Positions 17,520 through 26,384 of a stretch of DNA of 64,000 nt are shown piece by piece; position 1 is the first letter of the stretch, and each line of letters starts with the position of its first letter. Origin of the DNA: Micromonospora lupini (lineage in GTDB: Bacteria; Actinomycetota; Actinomycetes; Mycobacteriales; Micromonosporaceae). The translations under genes were made by a program, and so were the position numbers. The stretch is taken from assembly GCF_026342015.1 (NCBI RefSeq), contig NZ_JAPENL010000002.1, positions 2,423,001-2,487,000 of the forward strand. The letters are read 5' to 3'. Under the pieces are notes generated by a model, which saw only the letters and a program-made list of their open reading frames with translations, made no database searches and was not told where the DNA came from.

Positions 17520-18608
17520 TTACAGGGCGAGGGCGGCGCTGGCCGGGCTTCCGGCAGGCGGGGGCAGCAGCGTCGACCGGACACCCTCGGCGGCCAGGGC
17601 GACGCGCAGGCGGTGCAGGTCGGCGCCGAAGCGGACCAGGTCCATCGGGTCGAGCGGCGCCGGCGCAGTGCCGAGCACCAGCGCGCTGGCGTCGGCCGGC
17701 CAGCCCGGCACCTCGGCGACCAGGCCGGCGCGTACCTCCGCCTCGTCGACAAGGGTGAAGACAGTGCCGGGGGTGACCACCCCGGCGACCGCGTCGAGCG
17801 CCCGTCGCACAGCGGCCGGGTCGGCCGGCTCGGGGCCGACCGCCTCGGCGAGGGTCGCGGCATCGGCCAGCCCGGCCGCCCGGGCCTCGGCGGTGCCCAG
17901 CGAGAACAGGTCCTGCGCGGCATCGCGGATCAGCGTCCGCGCGCCGTCGGAGTCGTCCGGGCGGGTGGCCGCGAGGTAGCCGCGCACCACTGCCACGGGC
18001 ACCTGGTCACACTTGCCCTTGATCAGTTCGCCGGCGCCGGCCAGCTCGTCCACCACTGCCATCTGGGTCAGTTGCAGCTCGTTGCCGTACGGGTCCACCT
18101 CGCCCCGATGGTCGCGGATGGCAGGCATGCCGGCCACCCCGAGCGCGACGTCGGTCAGCCCGTTGCGCCAGGGCCGGCCCATGGTGTCGCTGATGATGAC
18201 GGCGACGTCCAGGTCGTACCGTTCCCGCAGCGCGCCGCGCAGCTCCCGGGCCGACGCGTCCGGGTCCACCGGCAACAGCACCAGCCGGGTCTTGTCCACG
18301 TTCGACGCGTCGATCCCGGCGGAGGCCATCACGAAGCCGTGGTGGGTCTGCACGATCCGGGTCGGCCCCCGACTGGCCACCACCCGGGCGGTCTCGTCGG
18401 CCAGCACCTCGTCGCGGGCGGCCAGCCGCTCCGGCCCGTCCGCCGGGACGTCGACAAGCCGCCCCTCCGCCTTGGACACGATCTTGCTGGTCACCACCAG
18501 CACGTCGCCGTCGCGCAGCCAGGGCGCGGCGGTGGCGATCACCGCCGCCAGGTCGTCACCCTCGGTCACGTGGCCGATGCCCAGCACCGGCAGGATCTCC
18601 AGCCTCAC
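17520..18608 (-). CDS. fbiB: Coenzyme F420:L-glutamate ligase, with shortened C-terminal domain
   Basis: The N-terminal 240 residues are a CofE domain, which adds gamma-linked glutamates to F420-0 with GTP: LPVLGIGHVTEGDDLA, TSKIVSKAEG, IISDTMGRPWRNGLTDVALG and the KGKCDQVP segment are all present. Mycobacterial FbiB carries a further FMN nitroreductase domain of about 200 residues that reduces dehydro-F420-0. Here only about 115 residues follow (to residue 362), with scattered similarity and no clear FMN-binding motif. The start is a GTG that overlaps the fbiA stop codon (GTGA), so the two genes are translationally coupled. CofE activity is well supported; reductase activity is doubtful. Confidence 0.88.
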   Translation of the reverse strand: MRLEILPVLGIGHVTEGDDLAAVIATAAPWLRDGDVLVVTSKIVSKAEGRLVDVPADGPERLAARDEVLADETARVVASRGPTRIVQTHHGFVMASAGIDASNVDKTRLVLLPVDPDASARELRGALRERYDLDVAVIISDTMGRPWRNGLTDVALGVAGMPAIRDHRGEVDPYGNELQLTQMAVVDELAGAGELIKGKCDQVPVAVVRGYLAATRPDDSDGARTLIRDAAQDLFSLGTAEARAAGLADAATLAEAVGPEPADPAAVRRALDAVAGVVTPGTVFTLVDEAEVRAGLVAEVPGWPADASALVLGTAPAPLDPMDLVRFGADLHRLRVALAAEGVRSTLLPPPAGSPASAALAL

Positions 18609-19552
18609 GTCAACTCCACCGCGGCGCGGACCATCGCCGCCGTCGCCGCCTCGTCGGTCATCCGCAGCGGCATCGCGCGGACCGTCACCTCCGGCACCAG
18701 CGTGTCGGCGTCCTCCTCGGCCACCAGCCAGCCGTCCAGCAGCCCACCCGCCGCCCGACCGCCGTAGAGGCGACCCACCCCGGCCGCGCTGCACTCGACC
18801 CCGAGCACCGCGAGACAGCGGTCGGCCATTCCCCGGACCGGGGCGCCGCCGATGATCGGCGAGACACCCACCACCGGCGCCGGGCCGTCGATCACTGCCT
18901 CGCGCATCCCCGGTACGGCAAGCACCGGCGCGATGCTCACCACCGGGTTGCTCGGCGCGATCAACACCAGGTCGGCCGCGCCGATCGCCTCCCGCACCCC
19001 GGGCGCCGGCTTCGCCGTCTCCGCGCCGACGAAGACGAAGCGGTGGGTGGGGATGTCGGCCCGGTACCGCACCCACCACTCCTGGAAGTGGATCGCGCGT
19101 TGGCCCTGGTCGTCCTCGACCACCGCGTGCGTCTCCAGCCGGTCGTCCGTCGCCGGCAGCAGGCGTACGCCGGGCTGCCACCGCGTCGACAGCGCCTCGG
19201 TGACCGCGCTCAGCGGGTAGCCGCCGTTGAGCATGGTGCTGCGCACGAGGTGGGTGGCGATGTCCTTGTCGCCGAGGCCGAACCAGGTCGGCTCCGCCCC
19301 GTACGCGGCCAGCTCCTCCTTGACCGTCCAGCTCTCGCCGACCCGGCCCCAGCCCCGCTCGGGGTCGGCGCCGCCGCCGAGGGTGTACATGACGCTGTCC
19401 AGGTCGGGACAGATCTTCAACCCGTGCAACCACAGGTCGTCGCCGACGTTGACGACGGCGGTCACCTCGGCGCCGACCTCGCGGGCGTACGCCCGGACGC
19501 CGAGCAGGAACCGGGCGCCGCCGATGCCGCCGGCCAGAACCACGATGCGCAT
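18605..19552 (-). CDS. fbiA: 2-phospho-L-lactate transferase family enzyme (F420-0 synthesis)
   Basis: CofD/FbiA transfers the phosphoenolpyruvyl (or phospholactyl) group from the guanylylated donor to the deazaflavin Fo, forming (dehydro-)F420-0. The 315-residue protein begins MRIVVLAGGIGGARFLLG, the family signature, followed by VNVGDD and the DLDSVMYTLGG segment that binds Fo/GDP. APSNPVVSIAPVLAVPG and GVSPIIGG complete the family pattern. I chose the second ATG (19552): GAGG lies 9 nt before it, whereas it abuts the first ATG (19561). It forms a coupled pair with fbiB. Confidence 0.92.
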   Translation of the reverse strand: MRIVVLAGGIGGARFLLGVRAYAREVGAEVTAVVNVGDDLWLHGLKICPDLDSVMYTLGGGADPERGWGRVGESWTVKEELAAYGAEPTWFGLGDKDIATHLVRSTMLNGGYPLSAVTEALSTRWQPGVRLLPATDDRLETHAVVEDDQGQRAIHFQEWWVRYRADIPTHRFVFVGAETAKPAPGVREAIGAADLVLIAPSNPVVSIAPVLAVPGMREAVIDGPAPVVGVSPIIGGAPVRGMADRCLAVLGVECSAAGVGRLYGGRAAGGLLDGWLVAEEDADTLVPEVTVRAMPLRMTDEAATAAMVRAAVELT

Positions 19553-19650
19553 GTCGACCATCCTCGCGTACGTGACGCCTCCGATCCGTCGGTGGCCTTA
19601 GAGACTAGGCTCACGTGCGCCCTGTCCGTCCATGCCCCGAGGGGGAGCTC

Positions 19651-20676
19651 GTGACCAGCCCCGCCGAGCCCGCGTCCGCCGACGCGACGCAGGCCCGCCA
19701 GCTGACCAAGCCACTGCGCGAACTGGGTGCGCTCGCCCTGCTCGGCGCCAACGCCGTGTTCCTCTTCGTGGGGCTGCTCCGGTTGGTCAGCCCGAACGAC
19801 TACCGCGGTTTCACCGACCGAGCGGGTGACCAGTTCTTCTCGTTCATCGGGGTGGAGGCGGTGGCGCTGCCGCTGCTGGCCGTCCTGCTGGCCACCCACG
19901 TCGCGCCGGTGCTGCCGAAGGCGAAACTGATCACGCAGGTGGCGCTCGGCGAGTACGCCGTCAGCGCGGTGCTCGGCACCCTCACCATGCTCGTCTGGAC
20001 TGTGGGCCGGCTCGCCGAGGCCGAGATCCTCGACGCGTTGCTCGGCATCCTCACCCGGTTCGCCTGGCTGGTGATCTTCGCGGTGGCCGCCTGGGTGGTC
20101 TTCACGATCTGGCGGGCGTTCTACTACGTGCCCAAGCCGAAGCCGCAGCCGGGCGTCTACGGTCAGCCGCAGCCGGGCTGGCCGCAGCAGCAGGGTGGTT
20201 GGCCGGTCCCGGGTCAGCCCGGCGGTCAGCCGCAGGGCGGTTGGCCCGCTCCCGGTCAGCCGGGCGGCTACCCGCAGGCAGGTCAGCCGGGCGGCTACCC
20301 GCAGGCGCAGTTCCCCGGCCAGTACGGCCAGCCGTCGCCGCCGTTCCAGGCCGCCCCGCAGTCGGCGCCGCCGCACCCGCAGTCCGCGCCGCCGTTCCAG
20401 GCCGCCCCGCAGTCCGCGCCGCCGTTCCAGGCCGCCCCGCAGTCCGCGCCGCCGTTCCCGCAGTCCGCGCCGCCGGCCACCCCCGCGCCCCAGTCTGCGC
20501 CGCCCGCACCGCCGTTCGGGCAGCCGCCGTCGGCCGACCCGACCCAGGCGATCCCGCGCCAGTCCGCCGCCCCGGCTTCCGCCGACCCGACCGAAGTGAT
20601 CCGCCGCCCCGCGGACGCGGACACCGATCGCACCCAGCACATCAACCCGGGCGAGCACCCCGACCAGCCCCGCTGA
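19651..20676 (+). CDS. Membrane protein with Pro/Gln-rich repeat tail
   Basis: The 341-residue product has four predicted membrane helices within residues 20-160. After these comes a long low-complexity tail of about 170 residues composed of GQPGG-Y/W-P units and three near-identical QSAPPFQAAP units, ending in short TQAIPRQ/TEVIRRP segments. The latter resemble the repeated T-Q/E-I motifs of actinobacterial cytoplasmic tails. A GTG at 19651 follows GAGGGGGAGC. The tail repeats are also near-identical in DNA (20335-20500), suggesting slippage expansion. Function unknown; it lies between fbiA (divergent) and fbiC. Confidence 0.8.
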   Translation: MTSPAEPASADATQARQLTKPLRELGALALLGANAVFLFVGLLRLVSPNDYRGFTDRAGDQFFSFIGVEAVALPLLAVLLATHVAPVLPKAKLITQVALGEYAVSAVLGTLTMLVWTVGRLAEAEILDALLGILTRFAWLVIFAVAAWVVFTIWRAFYYVPKPKPQPGVYGQPQPGWPQQQGGWPVPGQPGGQPQGGWPAPGQPGGYPQAGQPGGYPQAQFPGQYGQPSPPFQAAPQSAPPHPQSAPPFQAAPQSAPPFQAAPQSAPPFPQSAPPATPAPQSAPPAPPFGQPPSADPTQAIPRQSAAPASADPTEVIRRPADADTDRTQHINPGEHPDQPR

Positions 20677-20683
20677 CCCGCCA

Positions 20684-20759
20684 GCACCCCACCCCCATCC
20701 CACCCCACCCCCCACCGCCGCTCCACGGGCGGGGGTGGGCGGGGACGGGGGTGGGGTGC
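20684..20759 (+). terminator. G/C-rich hairpin upstream of fbiC
   Basis: GCACCCCACCCCCATCC pairs almost perfectly with GGACGGGGGTGGGGTGC across about 42 nt. It follows the membrane-protein stop by 7 nt. Confidence 0.65.
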
Positions 20760-20821
20760 CGTTTCCCACGGTGCGGGCTGGGACTGGTGGGACGGGCTCG
20801 CGCTGCGCATAGGCTGAGCGG

Positions 20822-23365
20822 ATGGTTGATCGCACCCACTCCGGTCCGAGCGAGGCGAGCGTGCGGCGGGCACTGGGTCGGGCCGCGACCGGGCGCGCGC
20901 TTGACGTCGACGAGGCGACCGCGCTACTCGCCGCCCGTGGCGACGCGCTCGACGAGCTGCTCCGGACCGCAGGTGGGGTCCGCGACGCCGGGCTGCGGGA
21001 CGCCGGGCGGCCGGGAGTGGTCACGTACTCGAAGAAGGTCTTCATTCCGCTGACCCGGCTCTGCCGGGACCGCTGCCACTACTGCACGTTCGCCACCGTG
21101 CCCCACCGGCTGCCGGCGCCGTTCCTCGACCGGGACGAGGTGCTGGCCATCGCCCGTGCGGGGGCCGCGCAGGGCTGCAAGGAGGCCCTGTTCACGCTCG
21201 GTGACCGGCCGGAGGATCGCTGGCCGGCGGCCCGGAGCTGGCTCGACGAGCGCGGCTACGACTCCACACTGGACTATCTGCGGGCCTGCGCGGTGGCCGT
21301 GCTGGAGGAGACGGGCCTGCTGCCGCACCTCAACCCGGGCGTGCTGTCCTGGTCGGAGCTGCAACGGCTCAAGCCGGTCGCCCCGAGCATGGGCATGATG
21401 CTGGAGACCACAGCGACCCGCCTGTGGTCCGAGCCGGGCGGCCCGCACTACGGCTCGCCGGACAAGGAGCCGGCGGTCCGACTGCGGGTGCTCGACGACG
21501 CCGGTCGGGTCGGGGTGCCGTTCACCACAGGCATCCTCATCGGCATCGGGGAGACCCCGGCCGAGCGGGTCGACGCGCTCTTCGCGATCCGCCGCGCCCA
21601 CCGGGAGTACGGGCACCTCCAGGAGGTGATCGTGCAGAACTTCCGCGCGAAGCCGGACACGGCGATGCGCGGCATGCCCGACGCGGAACTGCACGACCTG
21701 GCCGCCACGGTGGCGGTGGCCCGCCTGCTGCTCGGCCCGAAGGCCCGCATCCAGGCCCCGCCGAACCTCATCGCCGGCGAGTACGACCTGCTGCTGCGCG
21801 CCGGCATCGACGACTGGGGCGGCGTCTCCCCGCTCACCCCCGACCACGTCAACCCGGAGCGCCCGTGGCCGCAGATCGAGGAGCTTGCCCGGCACACCGA
21901 ACTGGCCGGGTTCACGCTGCGGGAGCGGCTGACGATCTACCCGGAGTACGTGCGCGCCGGTGACCCGTGGCTCGACCCGCGGCTGTTGCCGCACGTGAGC
22001 GCCCTGGCCGATCCGTTGACGGGGATGGCTGTCGAGTCGGCGATGCCGCAGGGACGACCGTGGCAGGAGCCGGAGGAGATGTTCGGCGGGCGTACCGACC
22101 TGCACGCCACAATCGACACCACCGGTCGGACCGACGATCGGCGAGGTGACTTCGACAGCGTCTACGGCGACTGGTCCGAGGTGGCCGGCAAGGTCACCCC
22201 GGAGGCGACGGCGCGGCGTGCGGGCGTACCCCTGGCGTCGGCCGGGAGCGGCGCGGACCGTGACCTGGCGGCCGGGCTGCGGCTGGCCGCCGACGACCCG
22301 GCGGCGCTGCTCGATCCCCGGCACACAGACGCGGCGCTGGCGCTGTTCGGCGCGGACGGGCCGGCGCTCGACGAGGTGTGCCGCCTCGCCGACGACGTGC
22401 GCCGCGACACGGTCGGCGACGACGTCACCTACGTGGTCAACCGCAACATCAACTTCAGCAACGTCTGCTACGTGGGTTGCCGGTTCTGCGCGTTCGCGCA
22501 GCGTGAGCGGGACGCGGACGCGTACCGGCTCTCGGTCGACCAGGTCGCCGACCGGGCCGAGCAGGCGTGGGCGGCGGGCGCGAGCGAGGTGTGCCTCCAG
22601 GGCGGCATCGACCCGAAGATGCCTGTCACCGGGTACGCCGACATCGTGCGCGCGATCAAGGCCCGGGTGCCGGAGATGCACGTGCACGCGTTCTCACCGA
22701 TGGAGATCGTCACCGCCGCCGCGAAGGCCGGCGTGCCGGTGCGCGACTGGCTTGTGCAACTGCGCGAGGCCGGGTTGGACACCATTCCGGGCACCGCCGC
22801 CGAGATCCTCGACGACGACGTGCGGTGGGTGCTCACCAAGGGCAAACTGCCGGCCGCCGCCTGGGTCGACGTGGTCAGCACGGCCCACGAGCTGGGCATC
22901 CGGTCCAGCTCCACGATGATGTACGGCCATGTCGACCATCCGGGGCAGTGGCTGGCGCACTTCCGGGTGCTGGCCGGCGTGCAGGACCGCACCGGCGGGT
23001 TCACCGAGTTCGTGGCGCTGCCGTTCGTGCACACGAACGCCCCGATCTACCTGGCCGGCATCGCCCGTCCGGGGCCGACGTGGCGGGAGAACCGGGTGGT
23101 GCACGCCATGTCCCGGCTGCTGCTGCACGGCCGGATCGACAACATCCAGTGCTCCTGGGTGAAGCTCGGCGACGAGGGCACGGTGGCGATGCTCCAGGGT
23201 GGCTGCAACGACCTGGGCGGCACGCTGATGGAGGAGACCATCTCCCGGATGGCTGGCTCGGACAACGGGTCGGCGCGTACCGAGGAGCAGTTGCGGGCCA
23301 TCGCGACCTCCGCGGGACGTCCGGCGCGCAAGCGTTCCACTGCGTACGGTCACGCTCCGCGCTGA
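20822..23365 (+). CDS. fbiC: 7,8-didemethyl-8-hydroxy-5-deazariboflavin synthase, CofG-CofH fusion
   Basis: This fused radical-SAM enzyme makes the F420 chromophore Fo from tyrosine and 5-amino-6-ribitylaminouracil. The 847-residue protein holds two radical SAM modules. The CofG half has Cx3Cx2C at C81/C85/C88 (CRDRCHYC). The CofH half has C549/C553/C556 (CYVGCRFC). A linker of about 70 residues rich in Arg/Gly joins them near residue 420-500. Length and order match mycobacterial FbiC. It is monocistronic, with hairpins on both sides. FbiA and FbiB lie 1.2 kb away on the other strand. Confidence 0.95.
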   Translation: MVDRTHSGPSEASVRRALGRAATGRALDVDEATALLAARGDALDELLRTAGGVRDAGLRDAGRPGVVTYSKKVFIPLTRLCRDRCHYCTFATVPHRLPAPFLDRDEVLAIARAGAAQGCKEALFTLGDRPEDRWPAARSWLDERGYDSTLDYLRACAVAVLEETGLLPHLNPGVLSWSELQRLKPVAPSMGMMLETTATRLWSEPGGPHYGSPDKEPAVRLRVLDDAGRVGVPFTTGILIGIGETPAERVDALFAIRRAHREYGHLQEVIVQNFRAKPDTAMRGMPDAELHDLAATVAVARLLLGPKARIQAPPNLIAGEYDLLLRAGIDDWGGVSPLTPDHVNPERPWPQIEELARHTELAGFTLRERLTIYPEYVRAGDPWLDPRLLPHVSALADPLTGMAVESAMPQGRPWQEPEEMFGGRTDLHATIDTTGRTDDRRGDFDSVYGDWSEVAGKVTPEATARRAGVPLASAGSGADRDLAAGLRLAADDPAALLDPRHTDAALALFGADGPALDEVCRLADDVRRDTVGDDVTYVVNRNINFSNVCYVGCRFCAFAQRERDADAYRLSVDQVADRAEQAWAAGASEVCLQGGIDPKMPVTGYADIVRAIKARVPEMHVHAFSPMEIVTAAAKAGVPVRDWLVQLREAGLDTIPGTAAEILDDDVRWVLTKGKLPAAAWVDVVSTAHELGIRSSSTMMYGHVDHPGQWLAHFRVLAGVQDRTGGFTEFVALPFVHTNAPIYLAGIARPGPTWRENRVVHAMSRLLLHGRIDNIQCSWVKLGDEGTVAMLQGGCNDLGGTLMEETISRMAGSDNGSARTEEQLRAIATSAGRPARKRSTAYGHAPR

Positions 23366-23404
23366 GGTCGAACCTTTTCCCGCCGCCGGCCGTACCAAGC
23401 GGTG

Positions 23405-23436
23405 CCGGCGGCGGTCGCGGCGAGGACCGCCGCCGG
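23405..23436 (+). terminator. Perfect 12-bp hairpin after fbiC
   Basis: CCGGCGGCGGTC and GACCGCCGCCGG form an uninterrupted stem with an 8-nt loop, 40 nt downstream of fbiC. Confidence 0.75.
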
Positions 23437-23525
23437 TGTCCCCTCAGGGGCCCGGCGTCGGTCGACGGCACCGGACCCGTCCGTCACCGCGGGCGCGCAC
23501 CGCGCCGCCGCCGGAAAGGTTGCCC

Positions 23526-23804
23526 ATGACCAGTGATCAGCGGAAGCGGCATTGGCCGCGACTGACCCGCCGGCAGACGTTGACCGCCGCGGCCAGCGCC
23601 ACCCTCGGCGCCGCAGCGCTCACCGTGCCGGGTCTGTCGGCCGCGCAGAACGCGCCGGGCACGGCCGGCCGGGACGACGAACCGATCATCGTGCACCTGC
23701 GCGACGCCGCGTCCGGAACGATTGACGTCTTCGTCGGTGAATCCCGGATCGAGGTACGCGACCGCGGCCTGGCGGACCGGCTGCGGCGCGCAGCCCGGCG
23801 CTGA
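23526..23804 (+). CDS. Small Tat-exported protein of unknown function
   Basis: A 92-residue protein. The N terminus has a twin-arginine signal (LTRRQTLTAAASATLG) with hydrophobic core and AQN cleavage region near residue 42. The mature part (about 50 residues) contains a possible beta-pair (PIIVHLRDAASGTIDVFVGESRIEV) and an Arg-rich end. GGAAAGG precedes the ATG. It is 51 nt upstream of the DUF4331 gene, so the two are probably co-transcribed. Such short Tat proteins with the DAASGTIDVFVG pattern are common in actinobacteria as accessory proteins of unknown role. Confidence 0.75.
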   Translation: MTSDQRKRHWPRLTRRQTLTAAASATLGAAALTVPGLSAAQNAPGTAGRDDEPIIVHLRDAASGTIDVFVGESRIEVRDRGLADRLRRAARR

Positions 23805-23855
23805 CCCGCACGCTCCGCCCCGCCATCAGTCCCCGCCCAGTGAGGTTGGTCCGCC

Positions 23856-25250
23856 ATGTCTTCCCACCGCGAGGCTCCGGAGATAGCCAAGGATCCGGTC
23901 GCCGACAGCTCCGATCTCTACGCGTTCGTCAGCCCCGACAAGCCCGACACGGTCACGTTGATCGCCAACTACGTGCCGTTGCAGCTTCCGTCCGGGGGGC
24001 CGAACTTCTTCGAGTTCGGCGACGACGTGCGCTACGAGATCCACATCGACAACGACGGTGACGGCCAGCCCGACGTCACCTACCGGTTCGAGTTCACCAC
24101 GGAGATCACCAACCCGAACAGCTTCCTCTACAACACCGGGCCCATCGACTCGCTCGACAGCAAGAACTGGAACCGCAGGCAGTTCTACAGCCTGACCCGG
24201 GTCACCGACGGCCGGGAGCACCGGCTCGCGCACAAGCTGCCCTGCCCGCCGTGCAACGTCGGCCCGCTGTCCACCCCGAAGTACGCCGACCTCGTCCGGC
24301 AGGCCACCTACACCCTGTCGACGGGGGAGCGGGTCTTCGCCGGGCAGCGTGCGGACGGCTTCTTCGTCGACCTCGGGGCGATCTTCGACCTCGGCACGTT
24401 GCGGCCGTTCCAGCAACTGCACGTGGCCGGCAAGAAGATCTTCAAGGCCGAGGGGGAGCCGGTCAACGCCACCGACCGGATGAACGTGCACAGCCTCGCC
24501 GTGCAGGTGCCGCTGAAGCAGGTGCGCCGTCGCGCCAGCCGGTACGGCGCTGCCGACGCGGCGTCGGTGCTGGGGGTGTGGACGTCGGCGTCGCGCCGGC
24601 AGGTCCGGGTGCTCGGCGACCGGGTCGCGAAGGACACCTCCACCGGCCCGTTCACCCAGGTCTCCCGGCTGGGCAATCCGCTGTTCAACGAGGTCATCGT
24701 GCCGATGTCCAAGAAGGACCTGTGGAACTCGCTGCCGCCGTCGGAGGACAAGCGGTTCGCGCAGTTCGTCGAGCGGCCCGAGTTGGCGGCGCTGCTACCG
24801 GCGCTCTACCCGGACGTCTTTCCCAACCTGGACAAGCTCAACAAGTCGAAGAAGGCCCGCGCCGACCTGGTGGCGATCCTGCTCACCGGGGTACCGGCCG
24901 GGCTGATCGACGGCTTCACCAACGCCACGGGCGACGTGCAGGCCGACATGCTGCGGCTGAACACGGCCATCGCGCCCACCAAACGGCCGGACCGGTTCGG
25001 GGTGCTCGGCGGCGACCTGGCCGGCTTCCCCAACGGGCGGCGGGTCGGCGACGACGTGGTGAGCATCGCGCTGCGGGCGATCGCCGGGGTGACCGTCCCG
25101 CTTGTGGACAAGACGTTCCGTCCGGACGCGGCGGCCGGCGCGGTCACGCCGGGGTTGAGCGCCGCCGACGTGACCGCCCCGTTCCTCGCGAACTTCCCCT
25201 ACCTCGGTACGCCGTACGACGGGTTCAACAACCCGCCGGCGTCGTCCTGA
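23856..25250 (+). CDS. DUF4331 domain protein
   Basis: A 464-residue DUF4331 protein. It begins with the family hallmark MSSHREAPEIAKDPVADSSDLYAF, followed by strands of the type NYVPLQLPSGGPNFFEFGDDVRYEIHIDNDGDGQPD, which look like a beta-sandwich. Later, NRRQFYSLTRV and the paired cysteines CPPCNVGPL occur. The function of DUF4331 is not established. No signal peptide is present, although the neighbouring gene encodes an exported protein. A GAGG site precedes the ATG. Confidence 0.88.
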   Translation: MSSHREAPEIAKDPVADSSDLYAFVSPDKPDTVTLIANYVPLQLPSGGPNFFEFGDDVRYEIHIDNDGDGQPDVTYRFEFTTEITNPNSFLYNTGPIDSLDSKNWNRRQFYSLTRVTDGREHRLAHKLPCPPCNVGPLSTPKYADLVRQATYTLSTGERVFAGQRADGFFVDLGAIFDLGTLRPFQQLHVAGKKIFKAEGEPVNATDRMNVHSLAVQVPLKQVRRRASRYGAADAASVLGVWTSASRRQVRVLGDRVAKDTSTGPFTQVSRLGNPLFNEVIVPMSKKDLWNSLPPSEDKRFAQFVERPELAALLPALYPDVFPNLDKLNKSKKARADLVAILLTGVPAGLIDGFTNATGDVQADMLRLNTAIAPTKRPDRFGVLGGDLAGFPNGRRVGDDVVSIALRAIAGVTVPLVDKTFRPDAAAGAVTPGLSAADVTAPFLANFPYLGTPYDGFNNPPASS

Positions 25251-25270
25251 GCTTCGGCGGGGAGCAGCGG

Positions 25271-25600
25271 ATGCACGAGCACACGTACGGGCCGTCGGAG
25301 ACGGGGAGCGTCGTCCTCGAACTGGGTGGTGACACCGGCGCCCTGATCGTCTATACCGGCGGGGATCTGCACGGCCGGGAGATCGAGATCAGCCGCGGCG
25401 ATGATCGGCGGGTCCACTCGGCGGTACGGGAGCGGCGGGTGCGGGACGGGTCGTTCCACAGTGCGGTCTATCCCGATCTGGCCGCCGGGCTTTATACCGT
25501 CTGGTGGGACGAGAACACGTCTGCCGGCACGGTTTCTGTCCATGGTGGAGGGATAGCCGAGTTCGCGTGGCCCAGCAGCGGTTTCGGGTCCGCCGGCTGA
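25271..25600 (+). CDS. Conserved hypothetical, small beta-sandwich protein
   Basis: A 109-residue acidic protein (MHEHTYGPSETGSVVLELGG...) composed of short alternating strands with conserved DLHGREIEIS, HSAVYPDLAAGLYTVWWDE and GGGIAEFAW segments. The last two resemble transthyretin/Ig-like strand-turn patterns seen in carboxypeptidase-regulatory domains. It starts 21 nt after the DUF4331 stop with GGGGAGC upstream, so it belongs to the same operon. No activity is proposed. Confidence 0.75.
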   Translation: MHEHTYGPSETGSVVLELGGDTGALIVYTGGDLHGREIEISRGDDRRVHSAVRERRVRDGSFHSAVYPDLAAGLYTVWWDENTSAGTVSVHGGGIAEFAWPSSGFGSAG

Positions 25601-25621
25601 CCCGACGCGCCACCTTTCACG

Positions 25622-25652
25622 CGCACCCCGTCCACATTGTGGACGGGGTGCG
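25622..25652 (+). terminator. Perfect 14-bp hairpin ending the DUF4331 operon
   Basis: CGCACCCCGTCCAC and GTGGACGGGGTGCG close on a 3-nt ATT loop, 22 nt after the stop codon. It is the strongest simple hairpin in the window. Confidence 0.8.
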
Positions 25653-25912
25653 AGTGCTGTCCGCGCCTCGGTGGGCGGTCTGCGCCGCGCCGCGTTAACC
25701 TGTCCCCCACCAAGATCAGCTTTGTGAGAGGGGGTCGGCGCTTCCCGGGTGGTGGCCCGTCGGGGGGAGCGCCACGGCAGAAAAGTCGGGCAACTCGCCG
25801 GAGAGGGCGTTACTCGGCCGGGGTCTGAATCGATAGGGCAGGTTGCGAGGCTGGGACGGTCCTGGTGGCCGACCAGGGGTGTCGGGAGAGCGACTCCATT
25901 ATCAAGTTTGGC

Positions 25913-25942
25913 TTGACGGCGCACGCATTACACGCGTGTAAT
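25913..25942 (+). promoter_or_regulatory. Promoter of whiB with palindromic operator
   Basis: TTGACG (25913-25918) and TGTAAT (25937-25942) are spaced by 18 bp and fit a housekeeping sigma promoter. The -10 box is the right end of a perfect 16-bp palindrome, ATTACACGCGTGTAAT (25927-25942). A regulator bound there would block RNA polymerase. The predicted leader to whiB is about 108 nt. The rest of the 456-nt gap between 25601 and 26056 holds the terminator at 25622 and no gene that I can support. Confidence 0.6.
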
Positions 25943-26056
25943 TTGAATGGGGTTGTTCGCACGGAACGCAACAAAAAGGGACCGGACGGACAAGCACGCC
26001 TTTCGCGTGGGGGGTTGCAGCGGCGATGACGCCGGTGCGCGACAAGGAGGCATTTG

Positions 26057-26314
26057 ATGGACGGCCAGCTTGAGGTGGCCGACCTGCTCGGAAACGCGCC
26101 GGAGTGGCAGGAGCGGGCCTTGTGCTCGCAGACCGACCCCGAGGCGTTCTTTCCCGAGAAGGGCGGCTCGACCCGCGAGGCGAAGCGAATCTGCTCGCGT
26201 TGCGAGGTCAAGACCGAATGCCTCGAATACGCTCTCGGCCACGACGAGCGGTTCGGCATCTGGGGTGGGCTCTCCGAGCGGGAGCGGCGCAAGTTGAAGC
26301 GGCGGGCCGCCTGA
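26057..26314 (+). CDS. whiB: WhiB-family iron-sulfur transcriptional regulator (WhiB2/WhmD type)
   Basis: An 85-residue WhiB protein. Four cysteines (C23, C46, C49, C55) in the spacing C-x22-C-x2-C-x5-C would bind the [4Fe-4S] cluster. The G(I/V)WGG turn is at residues 67-71 and a basic KLKRRAA tail follows for DNA contact. Its place beside the metallopeptidase and DUF3499 genes is that of WhiB2/WhmD, which in Streptomyces (WhiB) and mycobacteria acts in sporulation septation and cell division. AAGGAGG lies 6 nt before the ATG; a TTG one codon upstream is less well spaced. It partners the RNA polymerase primary sigma factor. Confidence 0.93.
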   Translation: MDGQLEVADLLGNAPEWQERALCSQTDPEAFFPEKGGSTREAKRICSRCEVKTECLEYALGHDERFGIWGGLSERERRKLKRRAA

Positions 26315-26384
26315 GCGGTGCAGGGTCGGGGCGGTGGGGGCCGCCCGACTCAGCCGTCGTACGGGCGCGACAGGCGCGTGCGGC

